Assembly (NCBI GenBank): GCA_020854105.1
Contig: JADZGB010000048.1
Span: 124,001 to 188,000 of the forward strand
DNA: 64,000 nt
Source: Burkholderiales bacterium
GTDB lineage: Bacteria; Pseudomonadota; Gammaproteobacteria; Burkholderiales; SHXO01
Direction of reading: 5' to 3'
In this document: positions 18,981 to 26,999 of the stretch, in pieces
Layout: each line of letters opens with the position of its first letter
How positions within the stretch are numbered: position 1 is the first letter of the stretch
Made by a program: the position numbers and the translations under genes
Notes under the pieces: model-generated
Told to the model about the DNA's origin: nothing
Database searches by the model: none
The model's input: only the letters and a program-made list of their open reading frames with translations

Positions 18981-20168
18981 CTACAGCGCTCCCCGGAAGG
19001 CGCGGTACTGGAGAGCAGCAAAGAGCTCGTGAAGCTGGTCGGAAGACGAAGCTGTCACCTGTGCGATACGTTGAACACCTGCAACGCGCTCGCCGAGCTC
19101 ACGCTGCAGCTCCAGAGGCGGGACGAAAAGCTTCACCGTATTCAGTTGGCCCTGTGTGAGTTTTGCGCGCGTCGTGCCCGATATGAACGGCAAGAAGTTG
19201 AAGTGTCGAAGCGCCCGGTGAAGGAACTCCGTGTCCACGTGCGTCGGCATCGCTCGCAGGATGTGCGCATGGTTGTTCACCCATGCCGGACCGTCGATGC
19301 GGTAGGCAACGCCCCGCGCAGGCTCGTCGAAATAACCGCCGTCCTCGGCCACCAGAACGAGCGGCTCATCGAAGAGTGCCGTGTCGATCCATCCCTGCTG
19401 ACCGTTCGCGCCGTAGTAAGGCACGTTCCCCTGCTTGCGGTCTGACTCGGTAACCGGCCGCCGCAGCCTATCCAGGCATTCCGTTATGTCTTCGATCCGC
19501 TTGACCGGCCACCCCTTCGGATTCGTGGCGGGGTCGCCGAACATGTCGAGGAAGATGGATTGGGTGAGGGTGTCGAGTTGGGCGAGGGCGGTGCGGCGCT
19601 TGGTGCGCAGCGCGTCGGCCTTGTCCAGGATCTCCGCAATTCGTCGCTGCTCGGGCAGGGGTGGGTAAACAAACGGCAGCGCCCGGATCACGGTGGTATT
19701 GAGGTTCGGCATGGTCACGCCCTTGGCATGATGGTCGAGCCATTTGGCGACTGCCTCCTGCTGCAAGTATCGTCTTACGTATGCGATATCGATATCGGGG
19801 CAGTTCAGCCGAATTCGAATACATCCAGTACCGCAGAGCCATCCGGCTTCGGCCTCGGAGACAATTGCGAATCGTCCAACATCACCTCTCCGGCTGTAGA
19901 CGACGTCACCGACACGCATCTTATGTTTCTTAAGTCGTTCGACATGCTTGCTGTCCACCCTGGCAATCTGATTCGTTACGATCCTTCCGTCTTGCATGTC
20001 CTGTGGCATTACAACGGGCGTTCCAACCTCTGAGTAATCAGCTGCGTGTAGCTGACTGCCGAAGGGGCCGGTCTGTACCTCACCGCCGAATCGATCGCAT
20101 ATCTCGCCAACGGTCGTGGCCCACCGGGACGGCGTTAAGGCTGCGGCTGCCGGTTGCAGAGCGCTCAT
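18981..20168 (-). CDS. hsdS: Type I restriction-modification specificity subunit HsdS
   Basis: DNA-recognition subunit with two target-recognition domains. TRD1 spans about residues 15-165, then the first conserved helix region (PPLPEQRRIAEILDKADALRTKRRTALAQLDTLTQSIF), TRD2 about 210-345, and the second conserved region (VPPLELQRELGERVAGVQRI) at the end. The 395-residue length is normal. Its start overlaps the hsdM stop by 4 bp (ATGA). The TRD-coding stretches are visibly less GC-rich than neighbouring genes, as expected for recombining specificity modules. Confidence 0.94.
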   Translation of the reverse strand: MSALQPAAAALTPSRWATTVGEICDRFGGEVQTGPFGSQLHAADYSEVGTPVVMPQDMQDGRIVTNQIARVDSKHVERLKKHKMRVGDVVYSRRGDVGRFAIVSEAEAGWLCGTGCIRIRLNCPDIDIAYVRRYLQQEAVAKWLDHHAKGVTMPNLNTTVIRALPFVYPPLPEQRRIAEILDKADALRTKRRTALAQLDTLTQSIFLDMFGDPATNPKGWPVKRIEDITECLDRLRRPVTESDRKQGNVPYYGANGQQGWIDTALFDEPLVLVAEDGGYFDEPARGVAYRIDGPAWVNNHAHILRAMPTHVDTEFLHRALRHFNFLPFISGTTRAKLTQGQLNTVKLFVPPLELQRELGERVAGVQRIAQVTASSSDQLHELFAALQYRAFRGAL

Positions 20169-21715
20169 CCCAGCATCCCCTCCAGCTCCGTCAGCCCCCG
20201 CTGGATCTCCTCTTCCAGCTTCGCCAGCTCGGCGAGGATCTCCTTCGGTGCGCGGTGCTCGATCGCCTCGTGCACCACCTCCTTGTAGCGATTGAGCGAC
20301 AGGTCGTAGCCCTGCGCGGCGATGTCGGCCTCGGGCACGCAGAAACTCTGTGCGGTGCGCGGGCGTTCGCGCTCTGCGCCGGCCCGCATGGCCCAGCGCG
20401 CCAGCACGTCGGGCAGGTTGTTCTTCGCGTGCTCGTCCTCGCTCAGTGACGCGCGGGACACGGAACCAAGCTTCTCCTCCGGCAACAGCGGCGCGCGCTT
20501 GTCGTCGAGGCTCCAGCCATCCGCCTGCACGTCATAAAACCAGACCTGGTCGGTGCCGCCGGAGTTGGTCTTGGTGAAGAGCAGGATCGCGGTCGACACG
20601 CCCGCGTAGGGCCGGAACACGCCGCCGGGCAGCTTGACCACGGCATCGAGCTTCTGGTCCTCCACCAGCATCCGGCGCAGTTCCTTGTGCGCCGTGCTGG
20701 AGCCGAACAGCACGCCGTCGGGCACGATCACCGCGGCGCGGCCGCCGGGCTTGAGCAGGCGCAGGAAGAGCGCGAGGAAGAGCAGCTCGGTCTTCTTGGT
20801 CTTGACGATCTGCAGCAGGTCCTTCGCGGTATTCTCGTAGTCGAGGCTGCCGGCAAAGGGCGGATTGGCCAGTACCAGCGTGTACTTCTCTTCCTCGCCG
20901 GCGTGGTCCTGCGCCAGCGAGTCGCGGTAGCGGATGTCCGGGTTCTCCACCCCGTGCAGCAGCATGTTCATGCTGCCGATGCGCAGCATGGTGTTGTCGA
21001 AGTCGAAGCCGTGGAACATGCGGTGGTGGAAGTGCTCGCGCAGCGTCGCGTCGTGCAGGATGTTCGGGTGGCGCTCGCGCAGGTACTCGCCAGCGGCGAC
21101 CAGGAAGCCCGCGGTGCCGCAGGCCGGGTCACAGATCACGTCGGTGGGTTGCGGCGCGGTCAACTCCACCATCAGCCGGATGATGTGGCGCGGTGTGCGG
21201 AACTGGCCGTTCTGTCCGGCGCTGGCGATCTTGCCGAGCATGTACTCGTAGACGTCGCCCTTGGTGTCGCGGTCTTCCATCGGCACCGCGTCGAGCAAGT
21301 CCACCACCTTGGCCAGCAGCGCCGGCGTGGGGATGGTGAAGCGCGCGTCCTTCATGTGGTGCGCGTAGGTGGAGTCGTCGCCGCCCAGCGTGCGCAGGAA
21401 CGGGAAGACGTGCTCGCCGATCACGGCGTACATGTCGCCGGGGGCGAAGTGCTTGAAGCGCGACCAGCGCAGGTCGTCGTAGGGGCGGCCCCCATCCCTG
21501 CCAATGCCGTCGTTGCCCTCGGGGAAGACCCGCCGCTCCATCGGCTTCTTGAGCCGGGCGGACTTGTTCTCCTCCAGCGTGTGCAGGTCGTCCAGCCGGC
21601 GCAGGAAGAGCAGGTAGGTGATCTGCTCGATCACCTCCAGCGGGTTGGAGATGCCGCCGGACCAGAACGCGTTCCAGATCTGGTCGATCTGGCTCTTGAT
21701 GTTGCCGGTGATCAT
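20165..21715 (-). CDS. hsdM: Type I restriction-modification DNA methyltransferase HsdM
   Basis: N6-adenine methyltransferase subunit that forms M2S1 with HsdS and protects host DNA. The 516 residues contain the N-terminal helical HsdM_N domain (IKSQIDQIWNAFWSGG), SAM motif I DPACGTAGFLVAA near 197, catalytic motif IV NPPF (LVLANPPFAGS) near 285, and a C-terminal helix for HsdS contact. It is first in the operon hsdM-hsdS-DUF4143-remnant-hsdR. Both modification genes look intact, so methylation may persist although hsdR is broken. Confidence 0.96.
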   Translation of the reverse strand: MITGNIKSQIDQIWNAFWSGGISNPLEVIEQITYLLFLRRLDDLHTLEENKSARLKKPMERRVFPEGNDGIGRDGGRPYDDLRWSRFKHFAPGDMYAVIGEHVFPFLRTLGGDDSTYAHHMKDARFTIPTPALLAKVVDLLDAVPMEDRDTKGDVYEYMLGKIASAGQNGQFRTPRHIIRLMVELTAPQPTDVICDPACGTAGFLVAAGEYLRERHPNILHDATLREHFHHRMFHGFDFDNTMLRIGSMNMLLHGVENPDIRYRDSLAQDHAGEEEKYTLVLANPPFAGSLDYENTAKDLLQIVKTKKTELLFLALFLRLLKPGGRAAVIVPDGVLFGSSTAHKELRRMLVEDQKLDAVVKLPGGVFRPYAGVSTAILLFTKTNSGGTDQVWFYDVQADGWSLDDKRAPLLPEEKLGSVSRASLSEDEHAKNNLPDVLARWAMRAGAERERPRTAQSFCVPEADIAAQGYDLSLNRYKEVVHEAIEHRAPKEILAELAKLEEEIQRGLTELEGMLG

Positions 21716-21933
21716 GGGAAGCGATTTTCGTGTGTTCTTGGAATCCGGATTATCGCTTTACTCGCGTGCCTGGGCTCCTGTCAGACTTGGGGGAGGCGAC
21801 GCGCCGGCCGCGTACTGCCGCAGAACAGACCGTGCACTGAACGCGTTGAGGTTCGTTCATGGGGAGTGCGTGCCGCTCGGCGTGCTTGCCCGAAAGGATA
21901 AACGCGCTGCGGTGCGTAAGGCCTGCCTTTCCG

Positions 21934-21962
21934 CTGGGCCCCGGCTTTCGCCGGGGCGACGG
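21934..21962. repeat. REP-like palindrome
   Basis: CCCCGGCTTTCGCCGGGG (with flanking GGGC and CGAC) is one copy of the dispersed palindrome family. It lies just after the end of rng, 200 bases before hsdM, and may mark the 3' end of the long aceE-rng transcript. The rest of 21716-21967 shows no gene. Confidence 0.75.
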
Positions 21963-21967
21963 AGCAT

Positions 21968-23418
21968 CTACATCAGCACGATGTCGTACTGCTCCTGCAT
22001 ATACAGCGTCTCGACCTGCAGCGAGATCGGCTTGCCGATGAAGTCCCCCAGCATCGCCAGCGACTGCGATTCCTCGTCGAGGAACATGTCCACCACCTTC
22101 TGCGAGGCGAGGATGCGGAACTCGCCGGCGTTGTACTGGCGCGCCTCGCGCAGGGTCTCGCGCAGGATCTCGTAGCACACGGTCTGCGCGGTCTTCACCG
22201 CGCCGCGACCCTGGCAGGTCGCGCATGGTTCGCACAGGATGTGCGCCAGGCTCTCGCGTGTGCGCTTGCGCGTCATCTCCACCAGACCCAGCGTGGTGAA
22301 GCCGTTCACCGTCACGCGCGTGCGGTCCAGCGACAGGGCCTTGCGGAACTCGCCGAGAACGGCGTCGCGGTGTGCCGCATTCTCCATGTCGATGAAATCG
22401 ACGATGATGATTCCGCCCAGGTTGCGCAGGCGCAGCTGGCGCGCGATCACGTGCGCGGCCTCGAGGTTGGTCTTGTAGATGGTGTCGTCGAAGCTGCGCC
22501 CGCCCACGAAGCCGCCGGTGTTCACGTCCACCGTCGTGAGCGCCTCGGTCTGGTCGATGATCAGATACCCGCCGGACTTCAGCGGCACGCGCCGTGCGAG
22601 CGCGCGCTCGATCTCGTCCTCGATGCCGTACAGATCGAACAGCGGACGATCGCCGCTGTAGTGCTGGATGCGATCGAGGAAGCCCAGGCTGTAGTCCTGG
22701 GCGAAGGCCTGCAGACGCTGTGCGGTCTCGCGCGAGTCCACCAGGATGCGTTCGGTCTCGTCGTCGAGCATGTCGCGCAGCACGCGCAGGCTCAGATTCA
22801 GATCCTGATACAGCAGCGTGGGCGCGGTGACGGATCTGGCGCGTTCCTGGATGCCGGTCCAGGTGCGGCGCAGGTAGTCGATGTCGGAGGTGAGGTCGCG
22901 ATCCGACGCGGTCTCGGCCATCGTGCGGATGATGAAGCCGCCGGTCTCGCCCTCGGGCAGCAGGTGCTGCAGGCGCTCGCGCAGCTGCTGGCGCTCGGCT
23001 TCGTCCTCGATGCGCTGCGAGATGCCGATGTGGCAGTCCTGCGGGAGGTAGACGAGCAGCCGTCCCGCCACGCTGATCTGGGTGGACAGGCGCGCACCCT
23101 TGGTGCCGATGGGATCCTTGATCACCTGCACCAGCAGGCGCTGGCCATCGTGCAGCAGGCGCTCGATGGGCCGGGGTTCGCCCCCGTTCTGGCGGTGCTC
23201 CCAGATGTCGGCCACGTGCAGGAAGGCGGCGCGATCAAGGCCGATCTGGATGAATGCGGACTGCATGCCAGGCAGCACACGGCTCACGGTGCCGACGTAG
23301 ATGTTGCCCACCAGCCCGCGCCCGCTGGCGCGCTCGACGTGCAGTTCCTGCACCGTGCCCTGCTGCAGGATCGCCACGCGCGTCTCCTGCGGCGTGACGT
23401 TGATCAGGATCTCCTCGT

Positions 23419-23422
<4 letters not shown>
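21968..23422 (-). CDS. rng: Ribonuclease G
   Basis: Endoribonuclease that matures the 5' end of 16S rRNA and degrades some mRNAs. The start is the GTG at 23422 (VNEEILINVTPQETRVA), inside the GTGA overlap with the end of maf; a longer open frame upstream is not family-like. Domains: S1 domain about 35-125 (GNIYVGTVSRVLPGMQSAFI ... AAFLHVADI), then the RNase E/G catalytic part with VDVNTGGFVG near 300 and DFIDMEN near 343, and the zinc-link CEPCATCQGRG near 405. 484 residues is typical of RNase G rather than RNase E. Confidence 0.95.
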
Positions 23423-24024
<602 letters not shown>

Positions 24025-24026
24025 GG

Positions 24027-24509
24027 TCAGACCCGATGGTAGGGGTGATTGGACAGCACGCAGAACGCGCGGTAGAGCTGCTCGGCGAGCACGATGCGTA
24101 CGAGCTGATGCGGCAGCGTCATGCTCGACAGCGACAGCAACATGTCGGCCGACGACTTGAAGGCGGGCTCCAGCCCGTCCGCTCCCCCGATCACGAACGC
24201 CACGTCCCGTCCTCCCTGCAACCAGTCGTTCACGCGCTGGGCCCACTGCACGGTGGTGAGCGTCTTGCCGCGCTCGTCCAGCGCCACCACGTACGCCGCG
24301 TCAGGCAATGCCGCGCGCAGGCGGGCGGCTTCATTCTGCATGATCCGGGCGATCGCGGCCGTGCTGGCATATCCAGCCGGCCGCCCTTGCGGCTTGATCT
24401 CGCGCAGGACCAGCGGCTTGTCGCCGGGCATCCGGCGCGCGTATTCGTCGAAACCGGCGGCGACCCAGTCGGGCATGCGGTGACCGATCGCCAGGAGGTG
24501 GAACTTCAC
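24027..24509 (-). CDS. rlmH: 23S rRNA (pseudouridine1915-N3)-methyltransferase RlmH
   Basis: SPOUT-class enzyme that methylates pseudouridine 1915 in helix 69 of 23S rRNA. MKFHLLAIGHRMPDWV opens the protein; the SAM-binding knot shows as DVAFVIGGADGL near residue 100 and LSLSSMTLPHQLVRIVLAEQLYRA near 128, with the invariant ending NHPYHR. 160 residues versus the usual 155-156. It follows rsfS by 34 bp. Confidence 0.97.
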   Translation of the reverse strand: MKFHLLAIGHRMPDWVAAGFDEYARRMPGDKPLVLREIKPQGRPAGYASTAAIARIMQNEAARLRAALPDAAYVVALDERGKTLTTVQWAQRVNDWLQGGRDVAFVIGGADGLEPAFKSSADMLLSLSSMTLPHQLVRIVLAEQLYRAFCVLSNHPYHRV

Positions 24510-24543
24510 CGGGCTTCATCCCGGCACGAACGACGCGCCCGGT

Positions 24544-24924
24544 TCAAGGGCGCGCACGGTCGGCGATGCCGCCGCTGCGCAGGGGGCTCACGCGGCGCGC
24601 CGGTTGCCCGCCCCAGAGCTCTTCCAGGCTGTAGTAGTCACGCACCGCGGGTTGCATGACGTGGACGATGACGCCTCCGAGATCGACCAGCACCCACTCG
24701 CCGGTCTGCTCGCCTTCGAGTCCGACCACGTCGCCGCCCGCTTCCTTGATCCTGTCATGGACGTTGCGGGCGAGCGCCTTGTTCTGGCGCCCGGAATCGC
24801 CGCTCGCGACGATCATGTAATCGAACAACGCCGTGAGTTTCCTGACATCCAGCACCACGATGTCACGCGCCTTGATCTCTTCCAGCGCGGCAACCGCGGC
24901 GTCCCTGATCTCCTCAACCTGCAT
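24544..24924 (-). CDS. rsfS: Ribosomal silencing factor RsfS
   Basis: Binds L14 on the 50S subunit and blocks subunit joining when nutrients fall. The start MQVEEIRDAAVAALEEIKA lies inside the end of nadD (11-bp overlap). Core motifs: DIVVLDVRKLTALFDYMIVASG near residue 20 and GEWVLVDLGGVIVHVMQPAVRDYYSLEELWG near 80. 126 residues. The nadD-rsfS-rlmH order is widely conserved. Confidence 0.96.
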   Translation of the reverse strand: MQVEEIRDAAVAALEEIKARDIVVLDVRKLTALFDYMIVASGDSGRQNKALARNVHDRIKEAGGDVVGLEGEQTGEWVLVDLGGVIVHVMQPAVRDYYSLEELWGGQPARRVSPLRSGGIADRARP

Positions 24925-25615
24925 CGAGTTCCTTGTAGAGGCGGTTCGAGCCAATATAATCGAGAACCTCGTCGGGAAGCAAATAGCGAGCGCTATGCCC
25001 GGCCGCCAGCAGGGCGCGGATCGAGGTTGCGGAAATGTCCAGTGCCGGCACGTCCACCGGCAGCACGGTGCCGGCTGCCTTCTGCCATATCGGCGTGGCG
25101 TCCGCGCGCAGGCGTCTGCGGACCTGCGCCGCGAGTTCGGCCGGCAGCCCTTCCACATCGAACGCGTAGCCCGGCCGGTGCGCCACCGCGATGTGCGCCA
25201 GGTCGAACAGCCGCTCCCAGCGCGACCACGTGGTCAGCAGGTTGAACGCATCCACGCCCATCACCAGCACGATCGGGCGATGCGTGCCCAGCTCGTGGCG
25301 CAACTCCTCGAGCGTATCGACGGTGTAGCTGTTGCCGGGCCGCCGGCATTCGCGGTCGTCCACGACAAAGCGCGGATTGCCCGCGGTGGCCAGGCGCACC
25401 ATCGCCAGCCGGTCGTGCGCCGTGACGCGGGGAGAGGCGCGGTGCGGGGGAACGGCCGCGGGGACGAAGCGCACCTGCCCCAGTTGCAGGCGCTCGGCGA
25501 GGGTCTCGCCCAGCCGCAGGTGCGCGTAGTGGATGGGGTCGAACGTCCCGCCCAGGATGCCGATCGGGCCGGGCGCGCGGGACGTCGTCCCCGGGGGTTT
25601 CGGTTCAGCGCTCAG
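24914..25615 (-). CDS. nadD: Nicotinate-nucleotide adenylyltransferase NadD, with probable CTG start
   Basis: Converts nicotinate mononucleotide to deamido-NAD. The family N-terminus GILGGTFDPIHYAH is present at about residues 21-34, followed by VRFVPAAVPPHR, then the C-terminal ISATSIRALLAAGHSARYLLP. No ATG, GTG or TTG occurs in frame upstream of GGTFDPIH; the first conventional start (GTG before CGCTTCGTC) would delete the nucleotide-binding motif. The best candidate is CTG at 25615-25613, forming a CTGA overlap with the aceF stop like the common ATGA arrangement. That gives 233 residues, slightly long for the family. A later non-canonical start is possible. The enzyme body is certain; the start is an inference. 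Confidence 0.88.
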   Translation of the reverse strand: MSAEPKPPGTTSRAPGPIGILGGTFDPIHYAHLRLGETLAERLQLGQVRFVPAAVPPHRASPRVTAHDRLAMVRLATAGNPRFVVDDRECRRPGNSYTVDTLEELRHELGTHRPIVLVMGVDAFNLLTTWSRWERLFDLAHIAVAHRPGYAFDVEGLPAELAAQVRRRLRADATPIWQKAAGTVLPVDVPALDISATSIRALLAAGHSARYLLPDEVLDYIGSNRLYKELDAG

Positions 25616-26934
25616 AGAATCAGGCGGCGGATGTCGCTGAGCACGCCGGACAGCGTGGTGATGAGGCGCGCGCCTTCGGCGCCGTCGACCACACGGTGAT
25701 CGTAGGACAGCGACAGGGGCAGGATCAGACGGGGCACGAACGCGCCGTCCTTCCAGACCGGCTTCATCACCGAGCGCGACGCACCGAGGATGGCGACCTC
25801 CGGTGCGTTGATGATGGGCGTGAAATGCGTGCCGCCGATGCCGCCCAGGCTGGAGATCGAGAACGTTCCGCCCTGCATGTCCGCCGGCGACATCTTGCCC
25901 TCGCGCGCACGTGCGCTCACTTCACCGAGTTCGCGCGCGATCTGCAGCGCGCCCTTCCTGTCCGCGTCGCGGATCACCGGAACCACCAGCCCGTTCGGCG
26001 TATCGACCGCGACGCCGATGTGGTAGTACTGCTTGAGAACGAGGCTGTCGCCTTCCGGGGAAAGGCTCGCATTGAACTGAGGGAACTGTCTGAGCGCCGC
26101 GACGCTGGCCTTGATCAGGAAGGCGAGCAGCGTCAGACGCACGCCCTGCTTCTGCGCGGACTCCGACATCTCCTTGCGGAAGGCTTCCAGCTCGGTGATG
26201 TCGACCTCGTCCTGCTGCGTGATGTGCGGAATCGAGACCCAGTTGCGATGCAGGTTCGCGCCCGAGATCTTCTTGATGCGCGAAAGCTCCCTGGTCTCGA
26301 TCGGACCGAACCTGGCGAAGTCGATCACCGGCATGGGCGGCAGGCCGAGGCCGATGCCCCCGCCGGCCGCTGCCGCGGGACGCGCCAGGGCCTGCTTCAC
26401 GAACGCCTGGATGTCCTCCTTGAGAACGCGCTCCTTGGGGCCGCTGCCCTTGACCTTGCCTAGATCGACGCCCAGTTCGCGTGCGAAGCGGCGCACGGCG
26501 GGGCTGGCATGCGCACGCGCGAACGCTGCCTCGTCCACCGCTGCAGGCGCGGGCGCCGATGCAGCCGTAGCCGGTGCTGGAGCAGCCGCCGCCTGCGCCG
26601 GAGCCGCAGCCGGAGCAACCGCGGGCGCGGCCGCCGAAGCAGCGGCAGGCGGCGGTTTTTCGGCAGCGGGCGCCGCCGCTGCCGGTGCGCCTTCGCTGAC
26701 TTCGAGGGTGAGGATCACGACACCTTCGGAGACCTTGTCGCCGACCTTCACCTTCATGTCGCGCACGATGCCGGCGACGGGAGCCGGTACCTCCATCGTG
26801 GCCTTGTCGCTCTCGAGCGTGACGAGCGAGTCTTCCGCCTTCACCGCGTCGCCGGGCTTGACCAGCACCTCGATGACCGGCACGTCCTTGAAATCACCGA
26901 TGTCCGGTACCAGGACCTCGTGCATTGCTCCCAC
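25612..26934 (-). CDS. aceF: Pyruvate dehydrogenase E2, dihydrolipoamide acetyltransferase
   Basis: Core of the pyruvate dehydrogenase complex; moves acetyl from lipoyl-lysine to CoA. There is one lipoyl domain (residues about 4-78, lipoyl Lys in TLESDKATMEVPA), a long Ala/Pro linker (80-140), an E1/E3-binding domain (ASPAVRRFARELGVDLGKVKGSGPKERVLKEDI) and the catalytic domain with active-site motif SYDHRVVDG near 410. E. coli E2 has three lipoyl domains; one is normal for many proteobacteria. It follows aceE by 65 bp. No E3 gene is present in the window. Confidence 0.96.
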   Translation of the reverse strand: MGAMHEVLVPDIGDFKDVPVIEVLVKPGDAVKAEDSLVTLESDKATMEVPAPVAGIVRDMKVKVGDKVSEGVVILTLEVSEGAPAAAAPAAEKPPPAAASAAAPAVAPAAAPAQAAAAPAPATAASAPAPAAVDEAAFARAHASPAVRRFARELGVDLGKVKGSGPKERVLKEDIQAFVKQALARPAAAAGGGIGLGLPPMPVIDFARFGPIETRELSRIKKISGANLHRNWVSIPHITQQDEVDITELEAFRKEMSESAQKQGVRLTLLAFLIKASVAALRQFPQFNASLSPEGDSLVLKQYYHIGVAVDTPNGLVVPVIRDADRKGALQIARELGEVSARAREGKMSPADMQGGTFSISSLGGIGGTHFTPIINAPEVAILGASRSVMKPVWKDGAFVPRLILPLSLSYDHRVVDGAEGARLITTLSGVLSDIRRLIL

Positions 26935-26999
26935 GCCTGTTTCTCCCGCTGTTGTTCTTGATCAATATCGGCCGGCGGCGCGCGCTCGCCTCGGCCGGC

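Noticed and set aside
20687-21901. Long plus-strand open frame opposite hsdM
   Set aside because: It is antisense to a clear hsdM; residue content is His/Val/Glu-rich as expected of a reverse frame in GC-rich DNA.
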